Positions 18,308 through 27,643 are shown, counted from the first letter of the stretch. The stretch is DNA of 39,156 bases from an uncultured SAR116 cluster alpha proteobacterium (GCA_902619615.1 CACNFD010000016.1:1-39156), one strand, 5' to 3'. Notes: generated by a model not told the origin, from the sequence alone. Made by a program: numbers and translations.

Positions 18308-18924
18308 TTAATAACTTTGGACCACTTAAAGTAGGAATTGGAGGCCCTGTAGGTGCAGGGAAAACTAGTTTAACAGAGGCTTTATGCAAAAAACTTTCTA
18401 AAAAAGTCTCTATGGCAGTTATTTCTAATGATATTTATACAATTGAGGATGCAGAATATCTAATGAGAGCACAGGCACTTCCTTTGGAAAGAATTAAAGG
18501 AGTTGAAACAGGTGGATGTCCACATACCGCTATAAGAGAAGATGCTTCAATTAATTTGTTAGCAGTCGATGAATTAAAAGAGAAGTTTCCTGACTTAGAA
18601 TTAATATTAATTGAATCAGGAGGTGATAATTTAGCTGCTACTTTTAGCCCTGAATTGGTAGATTTATCTATTTATGTAATTGATGTAGGAATGGGCGGTG
18701 ATATTCCTAGAAAAGGAGGGCCCGCTATTACAAAATCAGATTTTTTGCTTGTAAACAAAACAGATCTTGCACCACATGTTGGCGTTGATCTTGATAAAAT
18801 GAAAAATGATGTTGAAATAGCTAGAAACAAATTACCTTATGTTTTTGGTCAGATGAGAAATAATACTGGAGTAGACTCAATAACATCTTTTCTAAATGAA
18901 CAAGGTGGATTGTCCTTAAATTAA
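18304..18924 (+). CDS. ureG: Urease accessory GTPase UreG
   Basis: A 206-residue SIMIBI-class GTPase that couples GTP hydrolysis to nickel insertion. The P-loop GGPVGAGKT (13-21), the nickel-binding CPH motif (C72-P73-H74 in [11 protein letters not shown]), the [17 protein letters not shown] segment and the guanine-specificity motif [10 protein letters not shown] are all present. It is the last gene of the urease operon and converges with the glucosylglycerate phosphorylase gene, 9 bp away. No nickel or urea transporter gene adjoins the cluster within the window. Confidence 0.97.
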   Translation: MINNFGPLKVGIGGPVGAGKTSLTEALCKKLSKKVSMAVISNDIYTIEDAEYLMRAQALPLERIKGVETGGCPHTAIREDASINLLAVDELKEKFPDLELILIESGGDNLAATFSPELVDLSIYVIDVGMGGDIPRKGGPAITKSDFLLVNKTDLAPHVGVDLDKMKNDVEIARNKLPYVFGQMRNNTGVDSITSFLNEQGGLSLN

Positions 18925-18937
18925 AATTTAATTTTAA
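18921..18937. terminator. AT-only inverted repeat between convergent ureG and phosphorylase genes
   Basis: A perfect 8-bp inverted repeat with a 1-nt centre (TTAAAATT-T-AATTTTAA) covers both stop codons. It could act as a weak bidirectional terminator, but it has no G-C pairs and such palindromes are expected by chance in DNA this AT-rich. Confidence 0.25.
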
Positions 18938-20703
18938 ACTTTAAAATTTGTAATCCATACAGTTTGATAAGGATTAAGTTTTATAAATTGCCCGTCTGTT
19001 ATTTTTTCATTTGGGATTAATAAGTCAAACCATTGTTCATCATCAATTAAATTAATCTGGTTACTATCAACTTTTACAGTTTTTGAAGACACATTTGTTA
19101 AAGCAAAAATGCTCTGCTTTCTGTCTCTACTTTGTCTCCAAACAGAAAAAATATTTTTACCTAAATTAAGAGTAAATTGAGTTGCATTTGGATGAAAAGC
19201 TGGCTGTACTTTTCTTATAGAAATTAAATTTTTAAATGCATCATAACTGTTATACTCGATACTATCTTTTTCATTTAATAAACTAATTAAAGATAAATAG
19301 TCCCATTTATATCTATTCAGGTTTCTTTTAATTCCTGAATTAGCAAAAGCTTTTTCATCATTTTTTGTTGCAAACAATGAATTAAAATAAAAAGCTGGAA
19401 CTCCCTCAATTGCTAAAATTATACAATGAGCAGCAATAAATCTCTTTAAGTCAAATTTTCCTTTTTTATCATTATCGGTAAATTTCAGAGCGTCAAATAA
19501 TGAAATATTGGCCTCATACACTTTTTCTTCACCATTAGATAATTTTCTCATTGAAAGCTGACTTCCATTTTTCTTTAATCTTTGAAGCATTTTTTTTATT
19601 TCTTTATCAGTTAATACACCTTCAGCAGGTCTCATCCCAATGCCATCATGTGATGCAATAAAGTTAAGATAGGCGTTTCCTATCTGAGCGGGCGGCATTT
19701 TCATGCTCCATTTTGTAAGGGCGCTTGAATCCTCAAATAGAAAAGTATTTATAATTAAAGGTGGTAATGGAAAGTTATATACCCAGTGAGCCTCATCATT
19801 CTTGCCAAAATAACTTAAATTTTCTTGTTTTGGTAAATTGGTTTCAGTAACAATTATTATATCCTTCTCTAGTTGATCTACAATATATCTTAATAATTTA
19901 ATAATTTCGTGAGTTTGCGTTAGATTTAAACAAGTCGTTCCAGACTTTTTCCAAATAAAAGCAACTGCGTCTAATCGAAAAATTTTGATTCCATACGATG
20001 AAAATGTGAGTATTAGATTAATAAATTCTAATAAAACTTCAGGATTTTTAAAATTCAAATCAATTTGATCATGACTAAAAGTACACCATAAAAACTTTTT
20101 TTCATTTAAAAATTTTATCTCTGAAAGAAGATTATGGTCACGTGGTCTTACAACCTTACTACAGTCATAATCTTTATCTACAATATAAAAATAATTTTTG
20201 CCCGGTCTTTTTTCTTTTAAAAAATTTTTAAACCATTGACCTTCAGAAGATGCGTGGTTTAAAACTAAATCAGTCATTATGTTAGCATTTTTTGACAACT
20301 CTTTGATATCAACCCACGTACCATAAGTTTCATCTACTTCAAAATGATTTTTGACAGAGAAACCTCCATCTCCACTTGACGGAAAAAACGGAAGAAAATG
20401 AATACTATTAATAAATTTTTTTAGATATTTTTTGTAGAATGTCCTAAAGTTGTTAAGGCTTTTGCCTGACATACCTTTTCTAATACTGTCTGCATATGTG
20501 ATTAGTAATATTGTACTTTCAGACCAAGCATCTTTTGTTTCAGTTTTAACTTCCAATTTTTTGTAATGATTAATAAGTCTATTAATTTTTTTTGAGTACT
20601 CTAAAGTTTTCTCTTTAGAAATTATCGTATCGTAAATGTAGTTTAATCTTTTTAAAATATCTAAATTAATATTTTCTTTAAATTTATTATTTGACTTCTG
20701 CAT
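18934..20703 (-). CDS. GH13_18 sugar phosphorylase, probable glucosylglycerate phosphorylase
   Basis: A 589-residue alpha-amylase-superfamily enzyme of the sucrose-phosphorylase subfamily. The catalytic triad is visible: nucleophile D245 in IFRLDAVAF, acid/base E287 in VTETNLP, and transition-state stabiliser D353 in ASHDGIGMRPAEG. The flanking stretches (THEIIKLLR, ENLSYFGKN) resemble the glucosylglycerate branch rather than true sucrose phosphorylases. It would split 2-O-alpha-glucosylglycerate with phosphate into glucose-1-phosphate and glycerate, in the cytosol. Context agrees: its first 17 bp overlap the GT81 synthase gene, and the phosphatase for the same solute is upstream. Sucrose or glycerol-type acceptors remain possible; the acceptor-loop residues have not been tested. 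Confidence 0.85.
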   Translation of the reverse strand: MQKSNNKFKENINLDILKRLNYIYDTIISKEKTLEYSKKINRLINHYKKLEVKTETKDAWSESTILLITYADSIRKGMSGKSLNNFRTFYKKYLKKFINSIHFLPFFPSSGDGGFSVKNHFEVDETYGTWVDIKELSKNANIMTDLVLNHASSEGQWFKNFLKEKRPGKNYFYIVDKDYDCSKVVRPRDHNLLSEIKFLNEKKFLWCTFSHDQIDLNFKNPEVLLEFINLILTFSSYGIKIFRLDAVAFIWKKSGTTCLNLTQTHEIIKLLRYIVDQLEKDIIIVTETNLPKQENLSYFGKNDEAHWVYNFPLPPLIINTFLFEDSSALTKWSMKMPPAQIGNAYLNFIASHDGIGMRPAEGVLTDKEIKKMLQRLKKNGSQLSMRKLSNGEEKVYEANISLFDALKFTDNDKKGKFDLKRFIAAHCIILAIEGVPAFYFNSLFATKNDEKAFANSGIKRNLNRYKWDYLSLISLLNEKDSIEYNSYDAFKNLISIRKVQPAFHPNATQFTLNLGKNIFSVWRQSRDRKQSIFALTNVSSKTVKVDSNQINLIDDEQWFDLLIPNEKITDGQFIKLNPYQTVWITNFKV

Positions 20704-21922
20704 TATCTAATTCAACACTTAATTTCAATCTATCTAAAAAATCTGGGGTTGCACTCAAGACTCTGTTCCACGTTGGAATAAAAGGTGTCTCCATTGGATT
20801 TTCAAAAAAAGATTCCCCAGCTTTCATTATATTTAATGCAAATAATTCTACAGTTTTTTCTTCAATATGAGAGTCAAAATTCAAATCATTCATTTGTGCA
20901 TCACTTCTATATATATCTATCATATCAAGTGCTGCCCTGTAGTATGTTGCTTTAATACTTCTGAATGTCTCTAAAGTAAAAATATTTCCCTGAGTTGCAA
21001 GTTTTCTTATTAATGCCTTGGTTATATCAATAGACATTCTTGATAATCCAGAATTATCGTCATTTTCTGACAAATCTTGATGTTTATGATCATATTTCTG
21101 AGCTAAATCAACTTGGCAGATTCTATTACTAGCGTGGTTTCGTTGCATTTCAGACAAAACTCCAATCTCTAACCCCCAATCAGAAGGTATTCTTAATCTT
21201 GGCAACAAGTTTCTTCGAAAAGAAAATTCTCCGGCTAGAGGATATCGGAATGATTTCATAAAATCTAGATATTCACTTCGACCAATTGTTTTTTCCATTG
21301 CGAGTAATAAAGGAAAAACAAGTAAACGAGAAACTCTTCCATTCATTTTCCCATCTGCAACTCTAGGATAATATCCCTTACAAAACTGAAAATTAAATAC
21401 TGGGTTAGCAACAGGGTAAAGTAATTTTGCTAATAAAGATTTTTCGTATGTTAAGATGTCACAGTCATGTAAAGCAATAGATTCCGCCTTGCCCCTAGCA
21501 AGGGTCATACCTATGCAGAACCACACATTTCTACCTTTTCCAAATTCTTTGGGTGACAAACCTTTTTCTTTCAATTCTTTGTCAAGTTCCATTAATCTTG
21601 GTCCATCATTCCAAAGAATGGAATGAGGTATTTTTAAATTCTCAAAAAAGTTACAAGCTTCTGTGTATTGATTTTTGTTTGCCCTATCTAAACCTATTAC
21701 TATGTGGTTTAAAAATTTGGTTTTATTAATTTCATTAACAATCTTAGGCAATGCCTTTCCGCTTATTTCAGAAAATAAACATGGTAGAATTAATTCCATT
21801 GGATTGTTTTTAGAAAATTTCATTAAATCATTTTCTAACTTTTTATAATTCGCTTCCGAAGACGTTCCATATGAAAAATCATGTAAATTTGCAACTATAC
21901 CATTTTGATAAAAACTACCCAT
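20687..21922 (-). CDS. gpgS: Glucosyl-3-phosphoglycerate synthase (GT81-type glycosyltransferase)
   Basis: A 411-residue retaining glycosyltransferase related to GpgS, which transfers glucose from a nucleotide sugar to 3-phosphoglycerate. The GT-A fold is recognisable from the N-terminal LILPCLF strand, the GKGRNVWFCIGMTLARGKAESI region (about 129-150), and the metal-binding D-x-D of LHDCDILTYE (D153, D155). The SDWGLEIGVLSEM segment further on is also typical of the family. It begins 4 bp after the phosphatase gene with an AAGGAT ribosome-binding site, and ends 17 bp inside the phosphorylase gene. A mannosyl donor is less likely because mannosylglycerate synthases of this pathway are usually GT55. 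Confidence 0.85.
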   Translation of the reverse strand: MGSFYQNGIVANLHDFSYGTSSEANYKKLENDLMKFSKNNPMELILPCLFSEISGKALPKIVNEINKTKFLNHIVIGLDRANKNQYTEACNFFENLKIPHSILWNDGPRLMELDKELKEKGLSPKEFGKGRNVWFCIGMTLARGKAESIALHDCDILTYEKSLLAKLLYPVANPVFNFQFCKGYYPRVADGKMNGRVSRLLVFPLLLAMEKTIGRSEYLDFMKSFRYPLAGEFSFRRNLLPRLRIPSDWGLEIGVLSEMQRNHASNRICQVDLAQKYDHKHQDLSENDDNSGLSRMSIDITKALIRKLATQGNIFTLETFRSIKATYYRAALDMIDIYRSDAQMNDLNFDSHIEEKTVELFALNIMKAGESFFENPMETPFIPTWNRVLSATPDFLDRLKLSVELDNAEVK

Positions 21923-21926
21923 ATCA

Positions 21927-22751
21927 CTATCCTTCTAATTCAAAATTAATTTTATTAAGCGAGGCTCTTACCACTTCTTCCCATCCTTGCGGTGCTGATT
22001 GAGTTGCTCTAATTATTTTTTTATCTTTTAAATGACATAAATTCTTTTTATTTGGTAAAGGAATTATACAAGGTTGATCAGAAACATTTAACATTGAAAT
22101 ATCATTTGGACTATCCCCTACAACTATTGTATAAGAGTTAGAATCAAATTCATTTTTTAACTTTTCAATTAATGTCATCATCGCTTTACCTTTTGAACAA
22201 TCGTCACATATATTATAAATTCTTCCACCTTCATGCAGTTTCATGCCAATGTCTTTTAAAAGATTAGTGAATTCTTTGACTATATCTTTGGAGCCTTCAA
22301 AAACTAATGGTATTGAATAATTTCTTTTAAGAGCAAACGGCAAATATTTTTTGTTAAGACCAAGAATTTTCATTTGTTCGATTGAACTCATATCTTTTAA
22401 AAAAAAACATCTTTTTTGGAAATCTATAGGAATTTTTTTTTCAAATAACTTTAAAATTTCAGGTAATGATCTACTGAAAACAAGAGAGTTATTTTTAACT
22501 TTGATTTTTGGATGAACTAAGTCGAGATTATGTATTGCGGCACCATTTTCAACAATAAAAGGAAGATTTTGTCCTAATTGGTCAAGAAACACCTGAATTT
22601 CTGAATTTGTCTTACTAGTGTTTGGTATAATCTTAATACCATTTTTAATGCAATCTAAAATAAAATCTTTTATCTCCTTAAACTCAAAATTATTATGATT
22701 TAATAATGAACCATCAAGGTCTGTAAAAATAAATATTTGACAATTTTTCAT
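21927..22751 (-). CDS. HAD-IIB phosphatase, glucosyl-/mannosyl-3-phosphoglycerate phosphatase type
   Basis: A 274-residue haloacid-dehalogenase-superfamily phosphatase of subfamily IIB. Motif I is FTDLDGSLL (nucleophile D11, general acid D13), the later lysine motif is near SKGKAMMTL (about 196-204), and motif IV is VGDSPNDISML (221-231). The cap between has the arrangement of mannosyl-3-phosphoglycerate phosphatases. It would remove the phosphate from glucosyl-3-phosphoglycerate to give the compatible solute glucosylglycerate. As first gene of the three-gene operon it lies 27 bp downstream of the interrupted MFS gene. Gene symbol gpgP or mpgP would depend on the sugar. Confidence 0.83.
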   Translation of the reverse strand: MKNCQIFIFTDLDGSLLNHNNFEFKEIKDFILDCIKNGIKIIPNTSKTNSEIQVFLDQLGQNLPFIVENGAAIHNLDLVHPKIKVKNNSLVFSRSLPEILKLFEKKIPIDFQKRCFFLKDMSSIEQMKILGLNKKYLPFALKRNYSIPLVFEGSKDIVKEFTNLLKDIGMKLHEGGRIYNICDDCSKGKAMMTLIEKLKNEFDSNSYTIVVGDSPNDISMLNVSDQPCIIPLPNKKNLCHLKDKKIIRATQSAPQGWEEVVRASLNKINFELEG

Positions 22752-22778
22752 GGCGACAAGTTAGTGATTATTAATTTT

Positions 22779-24005
22779 TTATAAAGATTTTTGTTTAGCA
22801 GTAATAAAATTTGATGATTTATTAGGCAAAAGCATTCCCGAAACAATTACAGCTATTGATATAATTGCCAATGATTTTAGAACGTGAGAAAAATCAAATC
22901 CATTTTTTAACAAAATAGATATAGCAGGCAAAACTGCAGCACCAGCACATAAGTTAACCATAAACTTGATTGAAAGCACTCGACCTCTCCAACTATCTTG
23001 AACATATTTTACCAAAATAATATCTGTTATGGGAACTTACCCAAAGACAAATAACATACCTGCTAACATAATGAATAATAAACTGTAATCAAATGTAAAA
23101 CTTGCTAGGTAAATGAAAATTAATTGACCAACACCCATAGCTGATAAAACATATTTTGGAGGAATTTTATCAGCCAACCAACCTGTTCCAATTTGGGCAA
23201 ATGAAGCAAACGCATAAACTAATCCTGCTAATATACCTGTTATTGCAATATCATTTGAAATTTCTGATAAATTTATTTCAAATAATCTTGGTATTAGAAA
23301 TGTCATTGAACCAAAGATAAATCCTCCAGATAATGTAACAATACTTAAGCAAATAAGGACTGTTTGCCATCCGTCCTTTACAACTTGATTTTTTTCATTT
23401 TGAATTTCTGATTTTGAATTTGAGGAATTTTCTTCTAACTCTATAAAAGAAAGTAATTGAGTAATTCCAAATATACCACAAAAAATTGCAGGTAGCATGA
23501 AAGCCAGTCTCCAATCGGCATAAGCTATAAGAAATCCTGTTAGGACTGGTGCTAAAGCTACCCCCATATTACCCCAAACACCGTTTATACCAAGCCTCAA
23601 ACCTACTTTACCTGGTCTTTTTGTAATCATTGCTATACCAACAGGATGGTAAATAGCTGCAAAAAATCCCAGTATGCCTAATGATATTCCTAAAATCTCT
23701 ACAGAATTTGAAAAAGCAGTTAGAAATGCACCTAGGGCCAAACCAAAAGGATAAATTGTAATTAGTATAGCTCTTGAAAATTTGTCAGCCAACCAACCCG
23801 CTAAGGGTGCTGCAGCTCCAAATAAAACCACACCTAAAGTTCCATAAATAATAATTTCTTCATAAGACAACCCAAATTCTCTACCCGCATCAAATGCTGC
23901 CTTGGCAAAAATAAGCATCATAAAATGATCTAACAAATGCCCTATATTAAGATATAGATCTGGTATTGAGTAAGTTTTAGAACTATCAAGATTTAGTAAT
24001 TTCAT
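22779..24005 (-). pseudogene. MFS transporter interrupted by a single in-frame TAA
   Basis: Read straight through, this is one MFS carrier of about 408 codons with 12 predicted helices, of the type with AIYHPVGIAM in helix 4 (fosmidomycin-resistance-like group). Residues 1-322 are open from ATG 24005 to a TAA at 23037-23039. The same frame continues without another stop, giving VPITDIILVKYVQDSWRGRV and the last helices, to a TAA at 22779-22781. The stop sits exactly where relatives tend to carry glutamine in a G-Q-x-P-I stretch, so a CAA-to-TAA change would explain it (recalled family pattern). Without readthrough the last two helices are lost. A TTG at 23015 could restart translation of the tail. 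A sequencing or assembly error is possible. Role unknown; it lies just upstream of the glucosylglycerate genes. Confidence 0.8.
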
Positions 24006-24035
24006 ATTTATAGGTCTTTTGTAAGATAAATTTAA

Positions 24036-24707
24036 TTATGACAAAAAAGTAGTAAAATCAGTGTAATTTAATTTTTCAACTCGCAAGGCATTCTCAGGAG
24101 CATCTGTATCCTCGTAACCAATTGAAACTCCACATACTAACATTTCGTTTTCTTTGAATCCTAGATGGTCTGCAATTAAAGTATGAAATCTCGTAAAAGC
24201 AACTTGACCACAGGTATGCAATCCTTCTCCTCTAGCACCCACTAATATACTCTGAATAAACATACCAACGTCCATGAATGTTCCTGTGGCAAGTCGTCTA
24301 TCCATGGTTATAAACATCCCAAGTGGGGCACCAAAAAAATGAAAATTTTCCTGCATTTGTTTATCTCTAGCTTCAAAATCATCTCTTTTAATGTTAAGAA
24401 GCTTGTAAAGTTCAAAACCAACTGCTCTTCTTCTAGAAATGAATGGTTCAAACCACTCAGTTGGATAATAATCAAATTCTTGTTTAAAATTTTTTGCAGA
24501 ACCATTTTCAATAGAATCCATAATAGAATTTGTAATTGCTTGTTTTTTTTCACCCTCTACAACATATACATGCCAAGGCTGTATATTATGTCCACTTGGC
24601 GCAAAAGCACAACACTCTAAAATATTTTTTATCTTTTCTTTTGGTATTGGGTCTGGAAGAAACCTTCTAACTGATCTTCTTGAAATGAAAGCTTCCTTTA
24701 CATTCAT
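24036..24707 (-). CDS. Nitroreductase-family FMN oxidoreductase
   Basis: A 223-residue nitroreductase-fold flavoenzyme. The N-terminal FMN-phosphate contact SRRSVRRF (about 10-17), CAFAPSGHNIQPWHVYVV (about 34-51) and the C-terminal CGQVAFTRFHTLIADHLG/VCGVSIGY region are standard. The start is ATG 24707, with GAGG 8 nt upstream; an in-frame TTG two codons earlier is unlikely. It transcribes towards the MFS pseudogene, 30 bp away. Relatives reduce nitroaromatics or quinones or act in unrelated dehalogenation or biosynthesis; substrate unknown. Confidence 0.87.
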   Translation of the reverse strand: MNVKEAFISRRSVRRFLPDPIPKEKIKNILECCAFAPSGHNIQPWHVYVVEGEKKQAITNSIMDSIENGSAKNFKQEFDYYPTEWFEPFISRRRAVGFELYKLLNIKRDDFEARDKQMQENFHFFGAPLGMFITMDRRLATGTFMDVGMFIQSILVGARGEGLHTCGQVAFTRFHTLIADHLGFKENEMLVCGVSIGYEDTDAPENALRVEKLNYTDFTTFLS

Positions 24708-24786
24708 GCTCAAAACCTCACAATAAAAATTAAATAACTAACTGTTCAACTATTTACCTTATTTAATCTTTAATCAATTAATTAAT

Positions 24787-25479
24787 TTAATTTTGTGAGA
24801 ATATATTTCTAAAAAATTCAACTTTCTCAATTCTCTCAAACAAATAAGGTTGTCTTTTTCTAATAATATTAGCGAGTGAAGATTCATTTATTTTTTTAAA
24901 ACTTTCATATTTAATATTTTTAGCTTTGATTATTTTATCTTCTTCAACTTTTTTCCAAAAACTTTTAACTTTAATTAGATAAGGTTTATTTTTTTTTGGA
25001 TCAGAAGAGTGGTAGTGCTTAATTGCTTTATCCCATGAATCATATTTATTTTTTAATTGTAGTAAAAATGAAGCTGCATATGAAATATTAGGATTAACCT
25101 CAAACATGTCGGAAATCTTCTTAAAATTATTTTTATGCCATTTGATATTAATCTGCATACAACCAACATCAATATTAAAATCATTTCTTTTTAAATTTTT
25201 AAAAACATAATTTCTCATTTGTTTTTTCGTATCAAAAAACATACTTTTGCCAGCATGATTTAATGTCCAAGGCCAAATAACGAATTTATTTTTTATTTTT
25301 CTAATTGCCTCAGCTTTTCCTATACCAAGGAGAAGCCCTTTTGGAATATCAGTTTGTGTTTCTATACTTTCGATTGTATTCTCGCATAATTTTAATTTTT
25401 CAATATTATCTGCATTTGATTCCTTTATTAATAATAGAAATGATATAGTAAATATTATAGATGCTTTGAGTAATTTCAT
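24787..25479 (-). CDS. Secreted SLT-type lytic transglycosylase
   Basis: A 230-residue protein with an N-terminal signal peptide (hydrophobic core IIFTISFLLL, likely cleavage after SNA at 23), so periplasmic. The SLT-like lysozyme domain follows: a probable catalytic glutamate E57 in GIGKAEAIRK, then the group-specific WPWTLNHAG, DVGCMQINIKWH, YAASFLL and HYHSSDP motifs. It would cut peptidoglycan glycan strands. I start at ATG 25479 because the upstream TTG would add a charged pre-signal extension. It lies alone between a nitroreductase and a crotonase. The C-terminal basic, lysine-rich region after about 165 has no obvious domain. Confidence 0.85.
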   Translation of the reverse strand: MKLLKASIIFTISFLLLIKESNADNIEKLKLCENTIESIETQTDIPKGLLLGIGKAEAIRKIKNKFVIWPWTLNHAGKSMFFDTKKQMRNYVFKNLKRNDFNIDVGCMQINIKWHKNNFKKISDMFEVNPNISYAASFLLQLKNKYDSWDKAIKHYHSSDPKKNKPYLIKVKSFWKKVEEDKIIKAKNIKYESFKKINESSLANIIRKRQPYLFERIEKVEFFRNIFSQN

Positions 25480-25511
25480 GCTTCTTATAAGCAATCAATG
25501 TGCCATACAAT

Positions 25512-26300
25512 CTACTTTCTTAATTTTTTATAATCTGGTTCCCTTTTTTCTAAGAAAGCGTCAATACCCTCTATGCTCTCTTTGTCACCCATAGATTTTA
25601 CCATTAAATCAGTTTCCATTTTAAGATGCTCTGAAAAATTATTTCCATAAGCAGATCTAGATAATTTCTTTATCCTAGAAATTGAATTTTTTGGAAGATT
25701 ATCAAAATTTTTAGATAATTCCAAAGCAGTTTCTTTTGCCTTTCCTTTTTGAGACAAAATGTTTATTGCTCCTATTTGATATAATCTAGAAGCGTCTATT
25801 TTATCCCCTATCATTGCCATTTCAGAAAGCATTTGACGCGGCATAGTTTCAGATAAGAATTTAGTTGCGTTGCCATCAGGAGTTAATCCTATTTTAACGT
25901 AAGCTAAAGAAAAAAAAGTATGTTCACTCATTACTACTAAATCGCAAGCCATTGCTAATGAAACACCTGCGCCAGCTGCTCCACCTTCAACTGCAGAAAT
26001 AATAGGTTTTGAGCATTCATATATCGCTTGAATTGTACCATTTAACTGACCTAATGCATCATATCTTTCATCTTCTGTCATTGATCTTCTTATTTTAAGA
26101 CCATTTAAGTCACCACCTGCACAAAAAAAGTCCCCAGCACCTGTTATAATAATTGAGTTTACATTCTTATTGTCTTCACCCATTTTTATTGTTGATTGCA
26201 ATTCATCGTGAAAACCAATAATCATTGAGTTTCGTTTAGAAGGATTATTAATAGTTACTAATAAAGTATTTCCGATTAATTTATTTTCTATGATAGCCAT
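25512..26300 (-). CDS. Crotonase-family protein, PaaG/isomerase-like
   Basis: A 262-residue crotonase-fold protein, start supported by CAGGAA before ATG 26300. Oxyanion elements are FCAGGDLNG (about 58-66) and EGGAAGAGVSLAMACD. The two hydratase glutamates are replaced (serine in GAGVS, tyrosine in SLAYVKIG), and an aspartate in KIGLTPDGN occupies the position used by PaaG-type isomerases/hydrolases. The C-terminus AFLEKREPDYK is standard. It is probably a delta-isomerase or related enzyme rather than a hydratase. It is divergent from the glycerate kinase gene; no direct pathway partner adjoins it. Confidence 0.85.
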   Translation of the reverse strand: MAIIENKLIGNTLLVTINNPSKRNSMIIGFHDELQSTIKMGEDNKNVNSIIITGAGDFFCAGGDLNGLKIRRSMTEDERYDALGQLNGTIQAIYECSKPIISAVEGGAAGAGVSLAMACDLVVMSEHTFFSLAYVKIGLTPDGNATKFLSETMPRQMLSEMAMIGDKIDASRLYQIGAINILSQKGKAKETALELSKNFDNLPKNSISRIKKLSRSAYGNNFSEHLKMETDLMVKSMGDKESIEGIDAFLEKREPDYKKLRK

Positions 26301-26389
26301 TTCATTCCTGTACTTTAATTTATTTTGTGATTAAATTTAAAACTTAATAATTCATTCTTTAAGAAACTAACTAAAATTGCAAACTTATT

Positions 26390-27637
26390 ATGAATTTTGA
26401 AAAATCACTCAAATTAATTATGAAATCTGCTCTTGATGCAGCTAAACCTTACGGTAAATTTATAAACCTCCCTCAAAAGCCAAAAGGTAAATTAATTGTA
26501 TTAGGTGCAGGTAAAGCAGGTGCAAGTATGGCACAAGAATTCGAAAATATTTATGATGGTACTCTAGAAGGTTTAGTTATAACAAGGTATGGTCATTATA
26601 CTAAAACTAATTTTATAAAAATTATTGAAGCCTCTCATCCCGAACCAGATAAAAATGGTTTAATAGCATCTAAAAAAATATTTGAATTAGCCACAAAATC
26701 ATCAAAAGACGATCATGTTGTTTTTCTTATTTCTGGAGGTGCATCTTCTTTACTAACCTTTCCTGCAAAAGGAGTAGTTTTTGAAGAAAAACTAAGGATT
26801 AATAAAGAACTTTTACGTTGTGGTGCACCAATAGATGAAATGAATATTGTAAGACGATCTTTATCCAAAATCAAAGGAGGTCGTCTTGCTCAAGCAATCT
26901 ATCCAGCAAAACTTTCGACTTATATGATATCTGATATCCCTGGAGATGACCCTGCTTATATTGGTTCTGGTCCAACCATACAAGCAAATGGTTTAAATGA
27001 AGATTCAATTAAAATATTAGAAAAGTATGAAATTTCTATTGATAACCAATTAAGGGATATTATTAAAAAAAATACATTACCAAAATTAAATAAATCTCCT
27101 GAATATATGCTTGCAACCCCAATGATGGCTCTAAAAAAAGCTGCTGAAGCCGCTAAAAAACAAGATTTCATTCCTATCATTATTTCAGATACACTTGAGG
27201 GAGAATCTAAAATTGAGGGTAAAAAAATGGCTGAATTAGCAATAAAAATTAAAAAAGAAAAAAAATATAAAGATATTACCCTACAGAAGCCAATATTACT
27301 TTTATCTGGTGGAGAAACGACTGTAACAATTAAGGGTAATGGTAAAGGAGGTAGAAATACTGAGTTTATGCTATCAATGGCAATTCACCTAAAAAATGCA
27401 AATGGTATAAATTGCCTTGCTATTGATACAGATGGGATTGATGGTATTGAGGATAACGCTGGAGCATATGTCTCAGAAGAAACTCTAAAAAAAGCATCAT
27501 TGATGAAAATGAATCCAATGAGTTTTTTAATTGCTAATAACTCATATGAGTTTTTTAAAAAAATTGACGATTTGATTTTTACTTCACCTACCTTAACAAA
27601 TGTAAATGACTTTAGAGCTGTTTTAATTCAACCTTAG
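26390..27637 (+). CDS. Glycerate 2-kinase (DUF4147/MOFRL family)
   Basis: A 415-residue glycerate kinase of the GckA/TtuD type, producing 2-phosphoglycerate from D-glycerate with ATP. The N-terminal DUF4147 domain shows VLGAGKAGASMAQ (about 38-50), SHPEPDKNG, FLISGGASSLL and MISDIPGDDPAYIGSGPTI. The MOFRL domain follows with LLSGGETTVTIKGNGKGGRNTEF, a DGIDG aspartate segment and the final TNVNDFRAVLI. Intact and of normal length. It is a single rightward gene, 7 bp from a convergent GST gene. It fits the glycerate released by glucosylglycerate phosphorolysis 6 kb away and by tartrate-type metabolism; both links are inferences. Confidence 0.92.
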   Translation: MNFEKSLKLIMKSALDAAKPYGKFINLPQKPKGKLIVLGAGKAGASMAQEFENIYDGTLEGLVITRYGHYTKTNFIKIIEASHPEPDKNGLIASKKIFELATKSSKDDHVVFLISGGASSLLTFPAKGVVFEEKLRINKELLRCGAPIDEMNIVRRSLSKIKGGRLAQAIYPAKLSTYMISDIPGDDPAYIGSGPTIQANGLNEDSIKILEKYEISIDNQLRDIIKKNTLPKLNKSPEYMLATPMMALKKAAEAAKKQDFIPIIISDTLEGESKIEGKKMAELAIKIKKEKKYKDITLQKPILLLSGGETTVTIKGNGKGGRNTEFMLSMAIHLKNANGINCLAIDTDGIDGIEDNAGAYVSEETLKKASLMKMNPMSFLIANNSYEFFKKIDDLIFTSPTLTNVNDFRAVLIQP

Positions 27638-27643
27638 ATTTAA

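Noticed and set aside
22779-24005. Reassignment of TAA to glutamine as an explanation of the interrupted MFS gene
   Set aside because: Many intact genes in the window end at TAA in the expected place, including ureA, ureB and ureG, so TAA is a normal stop.
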